From: an uncultured Roseovarius sp.
GTDB lineage: Bacteria; Pseudomonadota; Alphaproteobacteria; Rhodobacterales; Rhodobacteraceae
DNA length: 64,000 nucleotides
NCBI RefSeq assembly: GCF_913057115.1
Contig: NZ_CAJXNN010000001.1
Span: 1-64,000 of the forward strand
Direction: 5' to 3'
The first letter of the stretch is position 1. Every line of letters begins with the position of its first letter. Under the pieces are notes generated by a model, which worked only from the letters and a program-made list of their open reading frames with translations, searched no databases and was not told the origin of the DNA. The position numbers and the translations under genes were made by a program. Positions 55,242-63,395 of this stretch are shown one piece after another.

Positions 55242-55373
55242 GACATGCCTCCTTTTCGTTTGGCTTGTGCAATCAGAACGCAATCGCCCCCCGATCCTGT
55301 TCCAGACCGGAGGGCGAAAAGACTCATGATTTGCGATGGAACGAAGGCCGCCGGATTGCGTTATGCGCGCGGC

Positions 55374-55982
55374 TTAGAACTCCACCCCGATTTGCGCCTT
55401 GATGCCTGAGCGGAAGGGATGCTTCACCAGTTCCATTTCGGTTACCAAGTCGGCGATTTCGATTAGGTCATCCTTGGCGTTGCGGCCTGTCAGGACGACG
55501 TGGGTCATGTGCGGTTTTTCCTCGGCGAGGAATTGAACCACCTCGTCGATATCAAGGTAGTCGTAGCGCAGGGCGATGTTGATTTCGTCCAGCAGGACCA
55601 TCTTGTTGGCCTCATCCCGGATCAACTCCTTGGCCTTTTCCCATGCGGCTTGGGCCATTTCGGTATCGCGCTCGCGATCCTGGGTTTCCCAGGTGAAGCC
55701 CTCGCCCATGGTGTGGAACGAACAGGTGTCGGAAAACTTGGACAGGATCATGTCGCGTTCGCCCGTGCTCATCCCGCCCTTGATGAACTGCACCACGGCG
55801 CATTTCATGTCATGGGCGATGCAGCGGAAGATCATCCCGAAGGCGGCCGAGGATTTGCCCTTGCCCTTGCCGGTGTGGACGATGATCAGGCCTTTCTCAT
55901 CGGTCTTGGTGGCCATGATCTTGTCGCGGGCGGCCTTTTTCTTGGCCATTTTCATCGCGTGGCGGTCGGGGTCGTCAGACAT
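55374..55982 (-). CDS. cobO: Cob(I)yrinic acid a,c-diamide adenosyltransferase
   Basis: CobO/BtuR family: adds the adenosyl group to cobalt in cobalamin synthesis or salvage. Walker A-like 'IVHTGKGKGKSSAAFGM' at the N-terminus, then 'VVQFIKGGMSTGER', 'MVLLDEINIALRYDYL' and 'HVVLTGRNAKDDLIEIADLVTEM'. 202 residues is usual. It follows lrgB by 15 bp, so probably co-transcribed. No cobalamin riboswitch is visible upstream. Confidence 0.96.
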   Translation of the reverse strand: MSDDPDRHAMKMAKKKAARDKIMATKTDEKGLIIVHTGKGKGKSSAAFGMIFRCIAHDMKCAVVQFIKGGMSTGERDMILSKFSDTCSFHTMGEGFTWETQDRERDTEMAQAAWEKAKELIRDEANKMVLLDEINIALRYDYLDIDEVVQFLAEEKPHMTHVVLTGRNAKDDLIEIADLVTEMELVKHPFRSGIKAQIGVEF

Positions 55983-55997
55983 GAGCGCGGTTTCCTT

Positions 55998-56714
55998 TCA
56001 CTGGAATAGACCCAAAACATAAGGCGCAATCAGGGCGGTTAGCAAGGCATTGAGGCCCATGCCGATACCTGCGAAGGCACCGGCGGTTTGATTGACCTGA
56101 AAGGCGCGGGCGGTGCCGATGCCGTGGGCGGCGACCCCCACCGAAAAGCCGCGCGCGCGCCAATCGGTGATGCGCAGGGCGTTCATCAGCGGCGTGACCA
56201 CGACCGCACCGATAATCCCGGTGATGATGACAAGGGCCGCGGTGAGTGTGGGCAAACCGCCCAGTTTCTCGGCGATACCGATGGCGACGGGCGCGGTGGT
56301 GGATTTCGGCGCGAGCGAGGCCAGCGTTGCACCTTCGACGCCCAGGGCTTTGGCAATCCAGAGCGCAGACGCAACAGCAGTGACCGAGCCCACGATCAAC
56401 GCGCCCGCCATGGGAAGGAGCGTACGCCGGACGTGGTGCAGGTTGCTGTAGAGCGGACCAGCAAGCGCCACAGTGGCCGGGCCAAGCATGAAATGCACGA
56501 ACTGCGCGCCCTCGAAATAGGTGGCATAGGGGGTTCGCGTGGCCCAGAGCACCACGCCGAGGATCACCATGGCCAGCAGCACCGGGTTGACCAGTGGGTT
56601 GCGGCCCGAGGCGCGGAACAGGGCATCGCCGATGAGGTAAGCGATCAGCGTGGCCGTCAGCCACAAAAGCGGCCCTTCGCGCAGGTAGGACCAGATGTCG
56701 GGCAGGTCAGTCAT
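55998..56714 (-). CDS. lrgB: LrgB family membrane protein
   Basis: 238 residues with eight or nine hydrophobic segments and the LrgB signature ('FMLGPATVALAGPLYSNLHHVRR', 'GLPTLTAALVIITGIIGAV', 'RGFSVGVAAHGIGTARAFQVN'). LrgAB/CidAB pairs act in cell-wall turnover and in transport of small organic acids such as pyruvate or glycolate. Coupled to lrgA by an ATGA overlap. Confidence 0.94.
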   Translation of the reverse strand: MTDLPDIWSYLREGPLLWLTATLIAYLIGDALFRASGRNPLVNPVLLAMVILGVVLWATRTPYATYFEGAQFVHFMLGPATVALAGPLYSNLHHVRRTLLPMAGALIVGSVTAVASALWIAKALGVEGATLASLAPKSTTAPVAIGIAEKLGGLPTLTAALVIITGIIGAVVVTPLMNALRITDWRARGFSVGVAAHGIGTARAFQVNQTAGAFAGIGMGLNALLTALIAPYVLGLFQ

Positions 56715-57070
56715 TCCGCGCCCTCCGTACTGCCGGTCAGGCGGGCGAGGGCCACGAAAGTCAGTGCGCCTGCGACAAGCGCGATAAGAGTGCTGGCCAC
56801 CAGCGCCGCTATGAGGGCAAGGCCCGAAGTGCCCAAGACCTCGACATGGCTGATGACACCGACCCCAGCGGGCACGAAGAGCAGCGACAGATGCGCAAGG
56901 ATGCCTTGCGAGGTTGGCAGGATGCGTTCGGCAAGCGGCTTGCTTGCCAGGAAACTCACCAGCAAAAGCGCCATGCCGATCACCGGGCCGGGGATGGGCA
57001 GCGCCAGCAGGCGAGCCAGCACCTCCCCCACCAGTTGGGCAACGAGGATAATGGCGATGTTGAGGATCAT
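56711..57070 (-). CDS. lrgA: CidA/LrgA family holin-like protein
   Basis: 119 residues with four transmembrane helices ('IAIILVAQLVGEVLARLLALPIPGPVIGMALLLVSF', 'LSLLFVPAGVGVISHVEVLG'). Holin-like partner of LrgB. The ATG at 57070 is preceded by AAAGG; the listed start 36 bases earlier adds an unlikely N-terminus. First gene of lrgA-lrgB-cobO. Confidence 0.92.
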   Translation of the reverse strand: MILNIAIILVAQLVGEVLARLLALPIPGPVIGMALLLVSFLASKPLAERILPTSQGILAHLSLLFVPAGVGVISHVEVLGTSGLALIAALVASTLIALVAGALTFVALARLTGSTEGAE

Positions 57071-57160
57071 GGGATTGGCCTTTCGCGTCATGCTCTGGGT
57101 CAGCATATGGACCGCGCAGCGAAAGGAAAGACCGCGCCCGGGGGACGCGGCCCTTTGGTT

Positions 57161-58372
57161 CTAAGCGTGGGCTGTGGCGCGTGGGGCGGCAGGCCGCCCG
57201 AAATGCCGCTTGTTGAGATGCAGCATCAGCCAGATCATCGCGAATTGCGAGGCCAGCGCGATGGCGGTCAGCGCCCAGAAGGCCAGCCCGAACTTGTCGA
57301 TCACACCGGCTTCTACCAGCCCCTTGTTGACGAAGAAATGCATCATCACCGCGAAGGCCACACCGGGGCAGATCAGGGCATATGAGCCGGGCGAGGTTTT
57401 CTCACCGGTGACGAACTCGGACATGTACCCCTGACGCTTCAGGACCAGGAGGCCAAGCAGCAGGAACAGCACCTCGATGGTCAGCAGGCGGGCGAGAAAC
57501 ACCAGCGTTTCACCCGGTGTGCCGTGGGCGTCAAAGGCCACGTGCAACCCATGGTTCTGCCGCATGAAAAGAATACCCAGAACGGTGACAATCGGCACGA
57601 CGACCATCAGGGTCGGCGCGGCCTCTTTCGCGGTGCCGTGGTGGAGCATGGAGTTGAAGCCGGTGATCGCGGCGACCAGCGTGTAGATGATAGCGGTGAT
57701 CCCGAAGAAGGTGGAAAGCACAAGGCTGACCCCGACTGTAATGGTGTTGGTGCTCATGGCGGCAGGTGCGGCGAGGCCCACGCCAACCATCGAGATCGCG
57801 AAGGCGGGCAAGAGTTGGGCAAAGGAGTTATGAGCGGTGACGTCGAACACCCCGCCTTGGGTCAGAACCCGGCCAAGAAAATGGCCGATCAGGCGGAAGG
57901 CCCAGACCCCCAAACCTAAGAAGGCCACAAGCGCCAGCGGGAAGAGGTATTCGACGATTCCCCAAAGCCCCGGCACGAAGACCAGACCAAGGATGAAGCC
58001 GACGTTGATTGTCATGGCGGATGCCAAGGGCGCGGCCAGAAGGGTGGTTTCGCCATTGGTTTTTCGCAAATCGTTGTACGCTTGGGTCTTCATGAAGCGA
58101 CGCAGGGCAGCGATATTCCAGATCAATGATTTGATATTGAGAATGGCCATCGCGGCGATACCCAGCCACGCTGTGACGATGGCCGCTTGCAATGCAGGGT
58201 TTCCGCCGCTGAAGGCCGCCATCACATCCTCGAACACCGGCACGGGGCGGCCCGGATGCGGCACCCAGAACATCAGGTACATGAAGAAGGTGACCACAAG
58301 CCCCCCTGCCCCAAGCGAGGCAAGGAAGTAGAGCGGTGAATAGGTATCGGCGGGGCGGGTTTGTGCGGGCAT
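57161..58372 (-). CDS. Ten-helix membrane protein, possible TsoY-type
   Basis: 403 residues with about ten hydrophobic helices ('LYFLASLGAGGLVVTFFMYLMFWVPHPGRP', 'NTITVGVSLVLSTFFGITAIIYTL'), and a single cysteine inside a late helix ('SYALICPGVAFAVMMHFF'). It resembles a membrane protein family that I recall as TsoY (seleno)protein, where the Cys can be selenocysteine; I am not certain of the name. A strong ribosome-binding site (AAAGGAGG) follows directly on two ATTC-N8-GAAT sites typical of persulfide-sensing repressors, which suggests a role in sulfide or persulfide handling. Confidence 0.7.
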   Translation of the reverse strand: MPAQTRPADTYSPLYFLASLGAGGLVVTFFMYLMFWVPHPGRPVPVFEDVMAAFSGGNPALQAAIVTAWLGIAAMAILNIKSLIWNIAALRRFMKTQAYNDLRKTNGETTLLAAPLASAMTINVGFILGLVFVPGLWGIVEYLFPLALVAFLGLGVWAFRLIGHFLGRVLTQGGVFDVTAHNSFAQLLPAFAISMVGVGLAAPAAMSTNTITVGVSLVLSTFFGITAIIYTLVAAITGFNSMLHHGTAKEAAPTLMVVVPIVTVLGILFMRQNHGLHVAFDAHGTPGETLVFLARLLTIEVLFLLLGLLVLKRQGYMSEFVTGEKTSPGSYALICPGVAFAVMMHFFVNKGLVEAGVIDKFGLAFWALTAIALASQFAMIWLMLHLNKRHFGRPAAPRATAHA

Positions 58373-58385
58373 GGTCGCCTCCTTT

Positions 58386-58430
58386 CACATTCCAATTTCG
58401 GAATATATTACATTCTAAAATTGGAATGTG
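58386..58430. promoter_or_regulatory. Two SqrR/BigR-like operator sites
   Basis: ATTC-N8-GAAT occurs twice, at 58389-58404 and 58412-58427. Together they form a larger inverted repeat: CACATTCCAATTT (58386-58398) and AAATTGGAATGTG (58418-58430). ATTC-N8-GAAT is the site recognised by the persulfide-responsive ArsR-type repressors SqrR/BigR/YgaV, as far as I recall. The sites overlap the promoter region and leader of the ten-helix protein gene. Confidence 0.65.
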
Positions 58431-58485
58431 TATGGGGCGGAATGTCGCTGCCTGAAACTGAAGAGGGCTGGAAGGCCGTTACATG

Positions 58486-59358
58486 TCAAACCAAGACGAA
58501 GTCTTGAAGCGCATAGCCCTGCACAAAAAGCAGAGCGGTCAGATCACCGTGGTTCACCCGCACATCACATTGCGCGGCAACGCTTGGCTTGGCGTGTAGC
58601 GCCACGCCGGTTCCCGCGCGCCCCAGCATGCCAAGATCATTCGCGCCATCGCCCACGGCGATTACATCCGCCTCGGTGATACCCAACTGTTCCGTGACCT
58701 CTTCAAGTGCGGCCACCTTGGCCTCGCGACCAAGGATTGGGCGGGAAACGTCGCCAGTGAGGGTTCCGCTCTCTATCAACAGGGTATTGGCGCGATTCTC
58801 ATGAAAGCCGAGATCGGCCGCCACCTTTTCAGTAAAGGCCGTGAACCCACCCGAGACCAGCACGCAATGCCCGCCATTGGCCCGCATCGTTGCCAAAAGG
58901 GTTTTGCCACCGGGCATATAGCTGATCCGCTCGGCCAGAACTTGGTCTATCACGGCCTCATCCAACCCTTTCAAAAGCGCCACGCGTTCAAGTAATGCAC
59001 CTTCGAAATCCAACTCACCGTTCATGGCCCGCGCGGTGATCTTTTTCACGTGGTCCCCGACCCCAGCCACATCCGCCAACTCATCGATACACTCCTGCTG
59101 GATCATGGTGCTGTCCATATCGGCCAGAAGCATTCGTTTGCGCCGTCCCTCGGTGGGTTGCACGACCAGATCGACGCGCATTCCCTGAAGATCCTCCCAG
59201 ACCTGCCACAGGTTTTCAGGCAAAGCCTGCAAATGAAACTCCGCTGCCTCGTCAGGCGACAGCCAAATCGCCTGAGCCCCGCCCCAAGCATTGCGCAGGG
59301 TTTCGACAAGAGCAGGCTCAAGCGCGCCCTTCGGCGCAATCAGGGTGGCGGTGAACAT
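58486..59358 (-). CDS. serB: Phosphoserine phosphatase
   Basis: Last enzyme of serine synthesis. HAD-family motif I 'LLADMDSTMIQQECIDELA', motif II 'LVSGGFTAFTEKVA' and motif IV 'VIAVGDGANDLGMLGRAGTGVAL' are all present. 290 residues including a short N-terminal domain. Divergent from serC, whose enzyme precedes it in the same pathway. Confidence 0.97.
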   Translation of the reverse strand: MFTATLIAPKGALEPALVETLRNAWGGAQAIWLSPDEAAEFHLQALPENLWQVWEDLQGMRVDLVVQPTEGRRKRMLLADMDSTMIQQECIDELADVAGVGDHVKKITARAMNGELDFEGALLERVALLKGLDEAVIDQVLAERISYMPGGKTLLATMRANGGHCVLVSGGFTAFTEKVAADLGFHENRANTLLIESGTLTGDVSRPILGREAKVAALEEVTEQLGITEADVIAVGDGANDLGMLGRAGTGVALHAKPSVAAQCDVRVNHGDLTALLFVQGYALQDFVLV

Positions 59359-59542
59359 GAAAAACCTCGGGTTTGTAATGCACCTGCGGCATAGCGCAGG
59401 TCAGCCAAGGGTTCCAGTGGGCGGCGCGCAAACAGGGCCCACGCCGGGCCACATCTGTCCCGCAAGTTTCCGATCGTAGCCACCATGCGTCGTATTTTGC
59501 CACCGAAACGCCGCTGAATGTCATTTCTGCACTTGCGAAATT

Positions 59543-59610
59543 GCCGGACGGGCCGTATCCCATTCGGTGGGACACCCCTCCCCAACGAGGGGCGCTTATC
59601 TGGAAGGGTA
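59543..59610 (+). ncRNA. serC RNA motif-like leader
   Basis: Just upstream of serC lie two hairpins: TCCCA-TTCGG-TGGGA (59558-59572) and CCCCTC-CCCAAC-GAGGGG (59575-59592), followed by 'GCTTATCTGGAAGG'. The arrangement and position match what I recall of the serC motif, a conserved structured leader of alphaproteobacterial serC genes. Its ligand, if any, is unknown. Confidence 0.6.
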
Positions 59611-59616
59611 GCAGAA

Positions 59617-60771
59617 ATGGCTATTGAACAACCGGCAACGCGGCCGGCCAATCCGCGTTTTTCCTCTGGCCCCTGTGCCAAACCCCCCGCATTTTCGCTG
59701 GATAAACTAAGTGACGCGCCCTTGGGCCGCAGTCACCGTGCCGCCGTGGGCAAGGCCAAGCTGAAGGCCGCCATCGAAGGCACCCGCGAGGTGCTGGGCA
59801 TCCCCGCCGACTATAAAATCGGCATCGTCCCCGCCTCGGACACCGGCGCCGTGGAAATGGCGATGTGGAACCTCTTGGGCGAACGTAAGGTCGAAATGCT
59901 GGCCTGGGAAAGCTTTGGCGCGGGTTGGGTTACCGACGCGGTGAAACAGCTCAAGCTGGATGCCGAGGTCAAAGAAGCCCCCTATGGCGAGATCGTGGAC
60001 CTTTCCACGGTCGATACCGACAATGACGTGGTCTTCACCTGGAACGGCACCACCTCGGGCGCGCGTGTCCCGAACGGCGATTGGATCAAAGCCGACCGCC
60101 AAGGCCTGACCATCTGTGATGCCACCTCAGCGGCCTTTGCCCAGCGCCTGCCGTGGGACAAACTGGATGTCACCACCTTCTCTTGGCAGAAGGTTCTGGG
60201 CGGTGAGGCTGCGCATGGCATGATCATCCTCAGCCCCCGCGCCGTGGAGCGCCTGGAAAGCTACACCCCCGCCTGGCCCCTGCCCAAGATCTTTCGCCTG
60301 ACCAAAGGCGGCAAGCTGATCGACGGTATTTTCGAAGGCGCGACCATCAACACACCTTCGATGCTGGCCGTGGAGGATTACCTGCTGGCGCTTGACTGGG
60401 CGCGCTCGGTCGGGGGCCTCGAAGGGTTGCGCGAACGCGCCTATGCCAACCTTGCCGCGGTGCAAAGCTTCGTTGCCGAAAACGATTGGCTGGCCTTCTT
60501 GGTCGATGATCCGGCAATCCGCTCGAACACCTCGGTCTGCCTGAAGTTCACCGATGAGCGCATCACCGACGGCGCGGCTTTCGCCAAGGCTATCGTCAAG
60601 CGGCTGGATACCGAAGGCGTGGCTTATGACATCGGCGCTTATCGCGATGCGCCGGCGGGCCTGCGCATCTGGTGTGGCGGCACAGTCGAAGCAGCCGACG
60701 TCGCGACCCTCATGCCCTGGATCAAATGGGCCTTTGAGGCCGAGATCGACGCGCTGAGCGAAGCCGCCTGA
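59617..60771 (+). CDS. serC: Phosphoserine aminotransferase
   Basis: Second step of serine synthesis, a PLP enzyme. 384 residues: '[18 protein letters not shown]' N-terminus of the alphaproteobacterial SerC type, and the PLP-lysine motif '[18 protein letters not shown]'. The ATG at 59617 has GGAAGGG upstream and directly follows the structured leader; the listed longer ORF runs through that leader and is rejected. Followed by serA, with a double stem-loop repeat between. Confidence 0.96.
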   Translation: MAIEQPATRPANPRFSSGPCAKPPAFSLDKLSDAPLGRSHRAAVGKAKLKAAIEGTREVLGIPADYKIGIVPASDTGAVEMAMWNLLGERKVEMLAWESFGAGWVTDAVKQLKLDAEVKEAPYGEIVDLSTVDTDNDVVFTWNGTTSGARVPNGDWIKADRQGLTICDATSAAFAQRLPWDKLDVTTFSWQKVLGGEAAHGMIILSPRAVERLESYTPAWPLPKIFRLTKGGKLIDGIFEGATINTPSMLAVEDYLLALDWARSVGGLEGLRERAYANLAAVQSFVAENDWLAFLVDDPAIRSNTSVCLKFTDERITDGAAFAKAIVKRLDTEGVAYDIGAYRDAPAGLRIWCGGTVEAADVATLMPWIKWAFEAEIDALSEAA

Positions 60772-60773
60772 TC

Positions 60774-60820
60774 CCGATTTCTTGAAAAGAAATCGGTCCG
60801 GACTTTTTTCAAAAGTCCGG
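60774..60820. repeat. Tandem double stem-loop repeat, copy C (serC-serA gap)
   Basis: CCGATTTCTT/AAGAAATCGG with loop GAA (60774-60796), then CCGGACTTTT/AAAAGTCCGG with loop TTC (60798-60820), both stems perfect. It begins 2 nt after the serC stop and lies 36 bp before the serA start, so it may set the serC to serA ratio by attenuation or RNA processing. Confidence 0.8.
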
Positions 60821-60856
60821 GCCACGCCCCAACATTTTCTCATAAGGACCAGAAAC

Positions 60857-62452
60857 ATGGCTCCCAAAGTACTCGTCTCCGACAAGCTCTCGGAAACCGC
60901 CGTTCAAATCTTCCGCGACCGAGGCATCGACGTTGATTTCATGCCCGACCTCGGCAAGGACAAGGAAAAACTGGCCGAGGTGATCGGCCAATACGATGGC
61001 CTTGCCATTCGCTCGGCCACCAAGGTCACCCCGACGATCCTTGACGCGGCCACCAATCTCAAGGTCGTGGGCCGTGCCGGGATCGGCACCGACAACGTCG
61101 ATAAAGAGGCCGCGTCGAAAAAGGGTGTGATCGTGATGAACACGCCCTTCGGCAACATGATCACCACCGCCGAACATGCCATTGCGATGATGTTCGCCGT
61201 GGCCCGTCAAATCCCCGAGGCCTCGGCCTCGACCCATGCGGGCAAATGGGAAAAATCCAAGTTCATGGGCACCGAACTGACCGGCAAGACCCTTGGCGTC
61301 ATCGGCGCGGGCAACATTGGTGGCATCGTTTGTGACCGGGCCCGTGGCCTGAAGATGAAGGTCGTGGCCTATGACCCCTTCCTGGGTCAGGAAAAGGCCG
61401 ACAAGATGGGCGTGGAAAAGGTGGAACTGGATGAGCTTCTGGCTCGCGCCGATTTCATCACCCTGCACGTGCCGCTGACCGATCAGACGCGCAACATCCT
61501 GTCCAAGGAAAACCTTGAGAAGACCAAGAAGGGCGTGCGCATCATCAACTGTGCCCGTGGTGGCCTTGTGGATGAAGAGGCTTTGGCCGACCTGCTGAAA
61601 TCCGGCCATGTTGCGGGCGCGGGTTTTGACGTTTTCGCCGAGGAACCCGCCAAGGAAAACCCGCTGTTCAACCTGCCCAACGTGGTCTGCACCCCGCACC
61701 TTGGGGCCGCCACCACCGAGGCGCAGGAAAACGTGGCGCTGCAAGTGGCTGAGCAAATGTCGGACTATCTGCTGACCGGCGCCGTGACCAACGCGCTCAA
61801 CATGCCGTCGGTGACCGCTGAAGAAGCCAAGGTCATGGGCCCGTGGATCAAACTGTCGGATCACTTGGGCAACTTCATCGGCCAGATGACCGATGAGCCG
61901 ATCAAGGCGATCAACATCCTTTACGATGGTGTGGTCTCGGAAATGAACCTTGAGGCGCTGACATGCTCGGCTGTCGCGGGTATCATGAAATCGGTGAACC
62001 CCGAGGTGAACATGGTTTCCGCTCCGGTGGTGGCCAAGGAACGCGGCGTCAAGATCTCGACCACCAAGCAGGACAAGTCGGGTGCGTTCGAGGGCTATAT
62101 CAAACTGACCGTGGTCACCGATAAGCGTGAACGCTCCATCGGCGGGACAGTGTTCTCGGATGGCAAGCCGCGTTTCATCCAGATCAAGGGCATCAACATC
62201 GACGCCGAGATCGGCGCGCATATGCTTTACACCACCAACAACGATGAGCCGGGCATCATCGGCACCTTGGGTCAGACCATGGGCGAGAACGGCGTCAACA
62301 TCGCCAACTTTACCCTTGGCCGCTCGGCGGCGGGGGGTGAGGCCATTGCCCTGCTTTACATTGATCACAAGGTTTCGCCCGAGGCGATCAAGAACCTTGA
62401 AGCGACCGGCAAGTTCCAACAGGTCCGCGCCCTGGAATTCGACGTGGCCTAG
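60857..62452 (+). CDS. serA: D-3-phosphoglycerate dehydrogenase
   Basis: First step of serine synthesis. 531 residues, the long form: substrate/NAD domains with 'GVIGAGNIGGIVCDRARGL', 'FITLHVPLTDQTRNIL', 'NCARGGLVDEEAL' and catalytic 'TPHLGAATTEAQ', then an intervening domain and a C-terminal ACT domain ('DEPGIIGTLGQTMGENGVNIANFTLGR'), which usually carries serine feedback control. AAGGAC precedes the ATG at 60857. A terminator follows. Confidence 0.97.
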   Translation: MAPKVLVSDKLSETAVQIFRDRGIDVDFMPDLGKDKEKLAEVIGQYDGLAIRSATKVTPTILDAATNLKVVGRAGIGTDNVDKEAASKKGVIVMNTPFGNMITTAEHAIAMMFAVARQIPEASASTHAGKWEKSKFMGTELTGKTLGVIGAGNIGGIVCDRARGLKMKVVAYDPFLGQEKADKMGVEKVELDELLARADFITLHVPLTDQTRNILSKENLEKTKKGVRIINCARGGLVDEEALADLLKSGHVAGAGFDVFAEEPAKENPLFNLPNVVCTPHLGAATTEAQENVALQVAEQMSDYLLTGAVTNALNMPSVTAEEAKVMGPWIKLSDHLGNFIGQMTDEPIKAINILYDGVVSEMNLEALTCSAVAGIMKSVNPEVNMVSAPVVAKERGVKISTTKQDKSGAFEGYIKLTVVTDKRERSIGGTVFSDGKPRFIQIKGINIDAEIGAHMLYTTNNDEPGIIGTLGQTMGENGVNIANFTLGRSAAGGEAIALLYIDHKVSPEAIKNLEATGKFQQVRALEFDVA

Positions 62453-62474
62453 GCCGAACCCCGCGAGAAGACCG

Positions 62475-62510
62475 AAACGCCGCTCCGCTTTGGGGCGGCG
62501 TTTTGCTTTT
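62475..62510 (+). terminator. Rho-independent terminator of serA
   Basis: AAACGCCGC and GCGGCGTTT pair with an 11-nt loop, followed by T-rich sequence, 22 nt after the serA stop. Confidence 0.85.
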
Positions 62511-62557
62511 TGGGCTTGCCCCTTTCCAATCACCCCGCGACCTGCGATCACTCCCCC

Positions 62558-63289
62558 ATGACCCAACCAATTTACGCCATTGGCGACATCCACGGCCAAA
62601 AGGCCCTGCTTGACCATGCCCTTGCCCTGATCGAGTCCGACGCCGGTCGCGAGGCGCGCGTTGTTTTTCTGGGCGACTACATTGACCGAGGCCCCGATAG
62701 CCGCGGGGTGATTGACACCTTGATCGAAGGTCAAGCGAGCGGGCGCGATTGGATTTGCCTGCGGGGCAATCACGACACCTATCTTCCGCGCTTTTTCGAT
62801 GCGGGTGAGGCCTATACCAGCAAAGGCCACCCGGACCTGCCGTGGTGGGCCGAGCGGCTTGGCGGCGATGCGACCTTGGCCAGTTACGGGATCGAGATCG
62901 AGGGCAAGACCGACACCGCGATATTGAAGGAAACCCGTGCCAAGGTTCCGCCTGCGCATCGCGACTTCCTGGCCGCATGCCCATTGTACCACCGCGAGCC
63001 GGGCTTGATTTTCGTTCATGCCGGCCTGCGCCCGGGTCTGCCACCGGAAAAGCAGTCCGAAGAAGATCTGATGTGGATACGCGAGCCCTTTCTTTCGGAC
63101 CCGCGCGATCATGGGGCGATCGTCGTTCATGGTCACACCGCGATCGACGCCCCCTGCCACCATGGCAATCGGGTCAACCTTGACGGCGGAACCGGTTGGG
63201 GCCGCCCACTCCATCCTGCTGTTATCGAAGATGGCAAATTCTGGATGCTTACCGCCGCCGGACGGCAACCACTCGATCCTGTCGGTTGA
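62558..63289 (+). CDS. PPP-family metallophosphoesterase/protein phosphatase
   Basis: 243 residues with the PPP motifs in order: 'YAIGDIHGQKALLDHAL' (GDxHG), 'VFLGDYIDRGPDSRGVIDTL' (GDxVDRG-like), 'CLRGNHDTYL' (GNHE-like) and 'VHGHTAIDAPCHHGNRVNLDGG'. Similar proteins act as serine/threonine phosphatases or dinucleoside-tetraphosphate hydrolases; I cannot choose between them. The ATG at 62558 is where the fold begins. Confidence 0.92.
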   Translation: MTQPIYAIGDIHGQKALLDHALALIESDAGREARVVFLGDYIDRGPDSRGVIDTLIEGQASGRDWICLRGNHDTYLPRFFDAGEAYTSKGHPDLPWWAERLGGDATLASYGIEIEGKTDTAILKETRAKVPPAHRDFLAACPLYHREPGLIFVHAGLRPGLPPEKQSEEDLMWIREPFLSDPRDHGAIVVHGHTAIDAPCHHGNRVNLDGGTGWGRPLHPAVIEDGKFWMLTAAGRQPLDPVG

Positions 63290-63395
63290 CCCGGGGAGAC
63301 ACGCCGGATTTCTGTGACTGACGGTGCGTTCCGTTTGCCTTCCCACGCGCCCTGCGGATAGGCTTGGCTCGAAGCTCAGCAACAGGGAATGACCC

